A stretch of 23,401 nt of DNA from the NCBI GenBank assembly GCA_028565635.1, contig JAOXYB010077166.1:1-23401 (forward strand), in the 5' to 3' direction. Below the pieces are notes generated by a model that was given only the letters and a program-made list of their open reading frames with translations, had not been told where the DNA came from and made no database searches. The DNA comes from Phoronis ovalis (taxonomy: Eukaryota > Phoronida > Phoronidae). The position numbers and the translations under genes were made by a program. Below, one piece after another: positions 11,001 to 20,000 of this stretch (position 1 is the stretch's first letter; each line of letters opens with the position of its first letter).

Positions 11001-14000
11001 AAAGGTCAAAGAAGGTTCAAAGATCAAATCAAAGTTAAGAATGATGTCTTAAACTTTCGGCTTTAAATAAATAACTACCAATTGGCCAGCAAATCCAAAA
11101 TCAAGCAAAAGGCAAACAGATTGCACATCTGCATATAATTTAGAGTAGAGTGAAACAAGGATTAAATGATAGATTTGTTGATCATAATTTTAAAAGATCA
11201 TACTAGGTTTAAAGGACATGAAAAATGAATGAAAAAACAAACGAACAACATGCTTTCTACACTTGGGAGTAGTGCATAATGTTTATAGGATTATAGGATA
11301 AATTAGTAATTAATTTCTCCCTCATTTTAGTCAGTGGTCTAAAATCATTCACATGATAAAATCTTTCATATAACTGTCGGTTGAAATCCATCACAGCCTG
11401 ACACTACCTGACACCCCATTGCTTGAGGTAGAAAGTAAAAGTTAGCCAGTCACAATAAGCCCCCATCAAATTTACAAATGTTGAGCAAGAAATCAATATG
11501 TTACATTTTTGCCAGATTTCATTTCAGTACCTTTACAATCATTTCCAAATTTCTGAAAATGCTTAAATGGTGCAAGGTTGTCTCAATAAAATTTCAGCAT
11601 AAATTAATTAAATAATTTAGATCGAGATTAAGAGATGGCACAAAAGAGAGTATGAGAATTTGTTTTAGTTACCTAAATCGTTTTTCACTCTTCCAGAAAG
11701 CTGCACATTCGCCTGATTGATCTCTTCTAGTGTTGAGAGGGTTGGTCATATCCATGTCACTGAAAAGATCTTCTTCATTCTCTCCTTCGTTCTTGTTGAC
11801 GTCCTTCCCACTTTTCACTTGTTTAAGTTTCCTCAGTGCTGCACGTTTCCTGGCTGTAAATTTTTTTTTTAAATATCATAATCTATTTTAACATATTGCA
11901 AGTCACCATATCACATTTTTTTACCAGACATTAAATTGTCTGGCAATTATGCTTTATAACTGTATTCACTTAATTCTTTAGAAACATAAGTTAAAGTAAT
12001 ATGGATTAAAGAACCTCTTAACCTTTTAGTAGAACACACTATTTTCATGCCCTTGGTGTCACTGCTGGTGAAAGTCCAAACACACTGACTCATAATTCCA
12101 TTTTTAAAATGAATAGGACTCTCTTTAGCTTCCAATCTCATCCACCAGGTCTTTTTACGTCCATATGAAATTAGGAACTGTCTTCATAGCAACCTACATA
12201 CCTTCCATTATTTTCGACCTTTCCTCTTCTGTTGTTCTCTCCTCATTTAAGATGGCCTCCTCTGCTTTGCATATCCACTCCAGATACCCATTCAATTGCC
12301 TATCAATCTGTTGTTGTTTTCTCATCTTTAAGAAATCTCGTCTATTCTCCACACGCTCTCTTTCCTTAGCAAACTCACTGTTATAAATATATTTATTCTA
12401 TTAATGTTTCAAAAAATATTGGAAAAATAAAAACAATAGTATTCAGAAAAATACAATAGAAGAAACTAATTAAATATTAATCTATATTGTAATACACAGA
12501 AACACAGCTCATCCAGAGAGCCCCAAGAATGCTAGCTGCATACTTTAAACATAATTACTTAAAACTATCAAACTCTAAACAAACTTGAATATGACTGACA
12601 TTATAATAAAATTCAGATCGGTTTGATAATTTGATATATCAAGTTTGAAAATTAATTTGGCAAATTTCTGATTTGGAAAATAATATATATTTATCTACTT
12701 ACCCACTTAGGACACCAAGAACAAGATTGAGCATGAAAAATGAGCCGAGGATAATAAGTGGCACAAAGTATACCCAATTAAAATTAGGGCCGTGGGCATC
12801 GTTTGTCTAGAAATATGCAAAAAAAAAATTGTTTGTATGACTCTTAGGTCAGTTCAACCTGAAAACAGAAAGTGATTGTTGAGCTATTATAACGATGTGT
12901 GCCATTTCCACCATCCTTGCATAATGGCCACGAATCTTTTTTCTTGAAAAGAGCTCAGAAAGAATGTAGAGGACCTGTGCTTGAAGAAATTAAACAACAA
13001 ACATGTAGAGCCATACAAAACATACCAAGCCTGTTAATTAAGTTAAGCAACTTAAAAGAAAAATTTCCTTTTTCATAAATGTCATTAAAAGTTGAAAGTA
13101 TTTCTAACAAAAACTAACTATATACTTTGTATCTAGAACAATGAGCAATCATGCAAACACTGATACAATTAGTACAGAAAAGGCACACACACTTACTGAA
13201 TACCAAAATGTTATTTCCCCTAATACTATATAAAACTCTAGAGGGGTTAACAATCAGTTAGCATGCAGCTTTAACAGGAAGTTTACATTTAGCCACAAAT
13301 TTACTGTTTATAAGACTTTGAGAGTACTACCTTGTCGCTTGATGTCATTAGATACCAGGCCCTCTGTGCATTCCCAGTATCACAATATATAATTACTTAC
13401 TATAGTTGCGACAATAAAATTTCATTTTCCCAATATACAATAGTGTGTAACTTTCAAGATGACGGAGGCTCTGCTGTCATCTATCAGTGTACTCTTTAAA
13501 ATATATGCAGATACATTAGAGAAATTACTGTGAGTGTGCTTAATAGTATAGTGGTGTTTTCACACAGAAAAAAATGGAACTTCAATCATAAATTTGATCA
13601 GGATGTAACAAACGTAGGCATTTCTCATGCACATGCTAACTGAAAAATTATAATTAATATGGCTGCCATGTTAAGAGGTAATCACTCTTGCCATGGTTAC
13701 ATACCCAATACATGACATCAGTCCATCCTTCCATAGTAATACATTGGAAAACAGTTAACATAGCAAAGCCTATGTTGTCATAACTTGTGATACCATCATT
13801 TGGACCTTTCCAATAAGTTTTACATACAGAGATATTTTCTCCTTTACGACTTGCTGGTTGACATGTCCAACCTCCATTATTCTTATTGTCACATGGCCTG
13901 GCCATACCTTCCACCATATCTATTTCATCCATGTTACCTGGAAACATGGAATGTAGAGAACAACACATACCATGAACAACATAACACTAAAGTTTAGTAA

Positions 14001-17000
14001 ACACCATAACACCAGGCAGGCAGGAACAGGGGACACAACTCATGCGGGAGCGCTACCATCTAGTGGTAGAACTAGACATTACTTACATAATATAAAACCT
14101 GCGTCCAACCTTCCATAGTTATACATTGAAAGACGGTAAGCATGGCAAAACCTATGTTATCAAAGCTGGTTATGCCATCATTAGGGCCAATCCAGTGGTC
14201 CTGGCACTGAGAAGTATTTGAAGCACACTGATAGCCAGTATCAATTTGTGGGGAACAAGGGGTACTCATACCATCCACTTGCTCTATCTCCCAATTCCTG
14301 TGCCCTTCGGCATCAGCTTGTAAAGAAATAGGTTAAAGGTGAAAGATATGCACACACACAGCTCTGAAGGATTCTATCAATTATTGTGCATGTCAGCAAT
14401 ATTTACACCAGCGATGTCTAAAGATTGACTACTGAAACATGAAATGTTAAAATCAGGCTTAGGATAGTTTAATTTTTGGGCATAAATTCACCATATTAAG
14501 GATTCATATTCAGAATAATATAAATTACCTGATAAAAGCAAAAAATTATTATGTGAAACTTGACATTCATTTTTGATGAAGTCTTCTGATAAAACATCAC
14601 CATACTTTTAATAATATTTTGCTTGTGTCAGACAATTCATAGTAATATTTTGTAGATATATTTTTATAGAAATGAACTTGAAACAGAAATTTCAAATACT
14701 TAGTGCAGAAACTCTTACAAATTTATTTTAGGCGATGTATCCTAGGAACAGTCATTTATGCAACTGTAATGCAATGCACATATTCTAATAAATAAGAGAA
14801 AAAAATAGCAAATTATTACCAGATTCAATCTTGGAAAAAAAATAAACATGACACAAAAAATCAAGGTACAGTACAGTTTTTACATATACAGGAAGGTTAG
14901 TGACAACTACAAAGCCATTAAATAAACCCAGGAACAGAATCCAGCTGTACTGCTGATGCATCAATACCAATTTTGAGCCACTTCGTTAAACAGATGGTTT
15001 TTAAAGATTATTTTAAAAAATATCATCAAAACTTAATCAAGGTACTTCACTTAACCTAATGCAGTATAAATGATTTGTATATAAAACATTTACTAAAACG
15101 ATAATATGTGGATTCAAAACTAAAATCAAAATATTACAAAATAGCATGACATGCATTGTCATACTTTTATTTGACAACCATTATTTAGGGTCTATTCAGC
15201 AATTCTATGAGAAACCAAGGAGATTGGAAGCAATCTTGATAAAAGGACCCTGAAGTGAACTAGGCATATTCAAGTTAACACTTATAATTTAATCATCAAA
15301 GTCTTACCCAGAATCCAACTGATAAATTTCTTCCAGTTTTCTTTATTCACCGGAGCCTATTCCCACTTTTCAGTAGCATTTTGGCACGATTGTGGATTTT
15401 TTGCCTGCCTGGATTTTGTATGCAGAAAAACAACTGCACCAAATGTATACACAAGCCATCAATATGGATGTTATACTTACCATTTATCAGAAAACATGTG
15501 TTGTGAAAAGCACCATTATAAAATTCTAATCCAATGATGGCAAAAATAACAATGGCAAACAGAACCAACAGGGCAATCTGGGCCAACGGCGCCATAGCAC
15601 GTATAATAGACTTCAATACCACTTGCAAGCCTATAATAAATAATTACAAAATGAAACAGAAAAGTTAAGTCTAACTTTCAGAATACTCGAGGATGACACC
15701 AGGATAAAATCACACTGCTTTGTTAAGATATAGTGTCATAGATTTTGTAAATCACCATTCTATCCGTGTTCTCCATAAAATCATATAGTTATGGTTTTAA
15801 TGTTAAACTTTATAATGCTCAAACCATGTGCACATGATCATCATTCTATCTATTCACTTCTGATGTTTATAGAAAGGTATCATTAAATGTGGACCAGGGC
15901 CATGTATAAATTGTTTTGTGGAGAACACTATAAACAGAACAGGCAACAAACTTTTGCTGATATGGTTCACTGATTTGTCATCATCAAATAGCTATTATCC
16001 ATCAGTAAAAAAATGGAAATCAAGTTTAATGTTTCTGACTTATGACTAATAAACAATTGAAAAGTATTGGAACATTTGTCTTAACGAATTCATCTAACTT
16101 TTTTGTTTCTGTGTAGCTGAGGAAAAATCTGAGTTTAATACTCAAAAAAAAACAAGCACAAATAAGAGCATGCTGTGTACGGATAACTCAGGCATATTCA
16201 TAAGAATTCTTTAAACCTATATACATTTTTAAAGCACTTCTGTGATCTGTAGATTGAAATTGTATTAATCAGTTAAAAAATATTTCATGTTTCTTTTCAC
16301 TCACAAAAAAGAACAGAAGTGTACTTCTTCATCAAATACAAAGAAATTAGATCCAGCTGCAATGACAGTCAGGTTTGTTCTTAAAATGTTTTTCTCAAAA
16401 AGTTACCCAGGTTCAGGCTGTGTGCTGTGAATACAATATACATTTTACCCCATTCTATTACTTATAGTGCATGCTCTTATCTGAGTTGGTGACATATATA
16501 CATACTTGCAAAAGAATTATTCATTTGAAGTACTAAACGCAGCGGTTTATATATAAAATACCTACTTGGTATGCCTGACACTAGCTTTAGAGGACGTAAC
16601 ACACGTACTGCTCGCAACGTTCTCAAATCAAAACCGCTATTATCACTCTCAGCAAACATTGTAATAAACCTATGATAACAAGCAAACAAAAACTAGGTCA
16701 CAAACAGATGGACAGTTAGGATCAAGCACCAGGGGCTTGGGATACACCACTGCCCCAAAAAGGGGCAAACAGTAGCTTCTTATGCCTAATACATTGATTT
16801 CTTGGCTTTCCAGATCCTCCAAAGCAGGGGCTCACAGCAATATATTCCACAAACACAGAGATGTCTACAGAAGCCAGCAATTCACTGAAAACTTATAAAT
16901 GTGTAAAATAATAAATATCTCTATAGGAGCTAAACATAAAAACTGAAATAAAACTCTGTTTATATTATCTCCCTAAAAAGGACACCACATTTATTTCACC

Positions 17001-20000
17001 ACATTTGTGCATAAGTATATGACGAGGTCTATTCAGAAAAAGCTGCTAAATGGCGTTGATGCCCGTAACCTCCCCGGGTGTTAATGCCATTGATATAATC
17101 TCCATTCTAGTACTTAATGAGGGCATAGTGAGAGGTAGTCCTGGTTCATGACGTTCTGCACTAGCTCTTGATAATCTGACTTGTGAGGTGTGCGAACAGT
17201 CATGGAATCTTACATAGCCAATTATAGTGAAAGTGCTCAAACTTAGAAATCTATGTAATTCCTACCGAATGAGTTTATATATATCACCGTCCAGATACTC
17301 TATGATTATCCAACTTCAATTCCCACTACTGCTATGACCATTTGCAACTCCTGCACTGGCACCCATAGGGGTGGGGGGTACTTGCCAAATAACTTGGTTG
17401 GTGTGCGAGGCCCAGGGTAAAACATGCTTACTGCATGGTAAAAACTACATTCAGGAGTTCAAATGGTGATGGGAGTAGTGGAAGTTGAAGTTGGATAATG
17501 AGAGAGTATCTGGACAGTGATGTTATGAACTCATTCGGTAGGAATTACATAGATTTCGAAGTTTAGGCACTTTCACTGTAATTGGCTATGTAAGATTCCA
17601 TGATTTTTTGCACAGCTCACAAGTCAGATTATTAAGAGCTAGTGCAGAACATCATGAACCAGGACTATATTGCCAAGGCATCTTCGGTACTTTTCTTCAA
17701 TTTTAATTATATCTATTGAATTAGTGCGATACAAAAAATCTAAGTCCCTTTGGAAACTGTAGCCATAGTCCACTTTTCATCTCCTGCACGTTTGACTATC
17801 CACTATAAGCAGAATCCAAATCATTTAAAAATTCTCATTTGACAAATTTCTGCATATATATTGGGGCAACTTTTATGCCGCTATTGTATATTATATATGG
17901 AAATAGTTTTGAGGGCTATTAATAACTTCCTTTGGAACAGTATAGTTTGGGTGTGTTACCCTCAGCAGCAGTTCCTCACTCCAAAATATAACCAAGAAGC
18001 ACCCTTGGGCTGCATCATGGAGTTCAACGATTGCTAATATTGGTGAAATAAATGCAGTTAATATCTAGATATAACTAAGGAGTTTGGTTCACCATTTGTC
18101 TTGTGCCAAGTGTTATGAACCAGAATATTGATGTAGCAATGTCTTGGGTTTAGCTATGATATAACAACCAGGGTATAGTGGGATATAACAGTTTGTGGGT
18201 AGTACTATTACTTTGACCCCAACTTACTTTCAAACCCTGTGACTAATTTCAAAGGTCTTAATACTCGCATGGCACGTAAAGCTGGTTGTTCAAATGATGG
18301 TACAAATAATGAACAGAACCTGTAAACATTATATAAAGTTGATATATAATCTAGAAATACCATGGTGGGATTCAGACCAGTGCGAGTCAGTGGTTAATTG
18401 TGTGAATTAATGTTCTACGTTAGTAAGTACCACTGAATTTAGTACTAAAATCTTATTATGTCACCTACATCTAGATGTAGGGCCATAGCTCAATCACGTG
18501 CCGACCTAGTCCTAATAATAGGTTCAATATTGACGTATTGACTTTCCTATTCAAAAACTATCACCTTTCAAAATTAAAAAAAACAGTGAAAATTCCCCAG
18601 GAGGGTACTCAAGTTATTTTCTGGTGGGGGTGTGCAGCCCAGTTGAAACTTTTGGATTTGGATTGCATACTTGTTGCTGCATTTTTTTGGATTGCTTCCG
18701 TAAAGATATTCAAAAATTTGGATTGCTTCCCTCTGCTTACAGAAAATAATTTGGATTAATTTTAGGTTTATATCCATAAATAAATTTTGGAATTTGGTTT
18801 GCATCAGTTTGTTTGCATAAAAATGGATTGCTATACTCAAATATTTAAAATTTTGGATTGCTACGTACCCTTATACTTCACAAAATTTGGATTGCTACTT
18901 TAAAATTTCAAAAAAATTGGATTGGATTTGCTACCGCAAGCTAAACTTTTGGATTGGGTTCCGCGGCACATCCCCGTAGTCAAAAAACCTTGAGAGACCC
19001 CTGGAGAAAATTCTCATACAGCAGTGCTCCGATGGTTATAGTTTGCTATTATCAAGTGAAAAATATAAAAAAAATTCTTGTGGCACAACATTTGTTAAAT
19101 TGTAACGAATTTTAACTCAATACATACGAAGCGACCGTAATGGTGTATCCCGTGTGTTTAACCATCTGACTTGTTTGCACGGGTAGAGTTGTACTTTCTT
19201 AACTTGATAATAATGAACAAAGACCATCATAGTATTACTGTATCAATAATTTCATCTATGGGTAAGTTTTTATTAAATTTGGAAGACAATAGTTTTTGAA
19301 TAGGAAAGTGTTAGGACCAATACGTCAGATATTGGGCCTACTATTGGGAGTAATGCCGACCAAGCTCTTTTATACACTTGGTCTTGAAATCTTCATCTGG
19401 TACCAGGGCCGTGGCCATGACCATTTTACACTTCAAAAACAAGTTCACCCTATTCAAGATAGATGACGAGATATGCCACAGAAGGGTGATGTATTCCTAA
19501 ATTCTAAAACTGAATGAGATGGGGATAGATGATCCTTGATCATGCCTGGATGTCCTGGGGGTACATATGACAAAATGAAAGCCTGTGATAAATATCCAAC
19601 AAGAAAAGTATACTCTGTGGTAAGTAAGGCTTTGAGAAGCGTGGAAAACTACCCTGTGGCTGTGGTAAATGCTGGATCTGAAAAGGGGGCCCCTTGCCTT
19701 GCTTGACGTACTTGGTCAATGAATTAGTGATTTAGAATTAGAAAGGTTTTACGGCCCCTGGTCAATTTTGACTAACTACCTGCACGTTTTCTTCGGTATT
19801 TCCATGTTCCCTTATGTTGCCCGAATTCCAAATGAATAGGCATCTTAAATCTATTTTTAAACAGACATCCCAACAAATTTCCCACTCTTGTATCCTATCT
19901 CAACTTTTAAGCCTTCTGATTGGTTGATATTGTTACGACCCCTATTAGCCAATATCACAATTATATTGGCACTAAAATGCACCTCCAGGCAATAAAGACA

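Larger units (their letters stand above)
9901..11672 (-). other. Intron, 1772 nt, with a candidate microexon
   Basis: Contains the candidate 18-nt exon at 10947-10964 and an AGGTCA-like motif cluster at 10978-11040. A GTATCCTT sequence at 10651-10658 resembles a U12 donor but has no partner. No other exon seen. Confidence 0.8.
16670..18227 (-). other. Intron between the two IS4 exons, 1558 nt, with foldback element
   Basis: Contains the long inverted repeat at 17136-17667 and a short hairpin at 17050-17090. I found no further IS4-like exon in it. Confidence 0.85.

Noticed and set aside
13190-13230. 29-nt segment with acceptor- and donor-like ends in the intron before IS6
   Set aside because: Length is not a multiple of three and the second codon is TAG.
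12378-13704. A second AID exon, as in Drosophila cacophony I-II alternative exons
   Set aside because: No other LNGY-WI type coding segment found on the minus strand around the linker exon.
14330-14342. CCTTTAACCT on the transcript strand as a U12 branch site before pore exon A
   Set aside because: The paired donor is an ordinary GTAAGT and the acceptor is AAG with its own pyrimidine tract; the match to TCCTTAAC is imperfect.
14805-14835. 10-nt segment between splice-like sites in the intron before the domain I pore exons
   Set aside because: Would break the phase between the flanking exons, and the acceptor is weak.
15312-15400. Possible third domain I pore-loop exon (a frame reading [10 protein letters not shown]) ending at a donor-like GTAAGA
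   Set aside because: Stops occur in all three frames before the donor, and no GPNDGIT or TMEGW filter follows. At best an eroded fragment; more likely chance.
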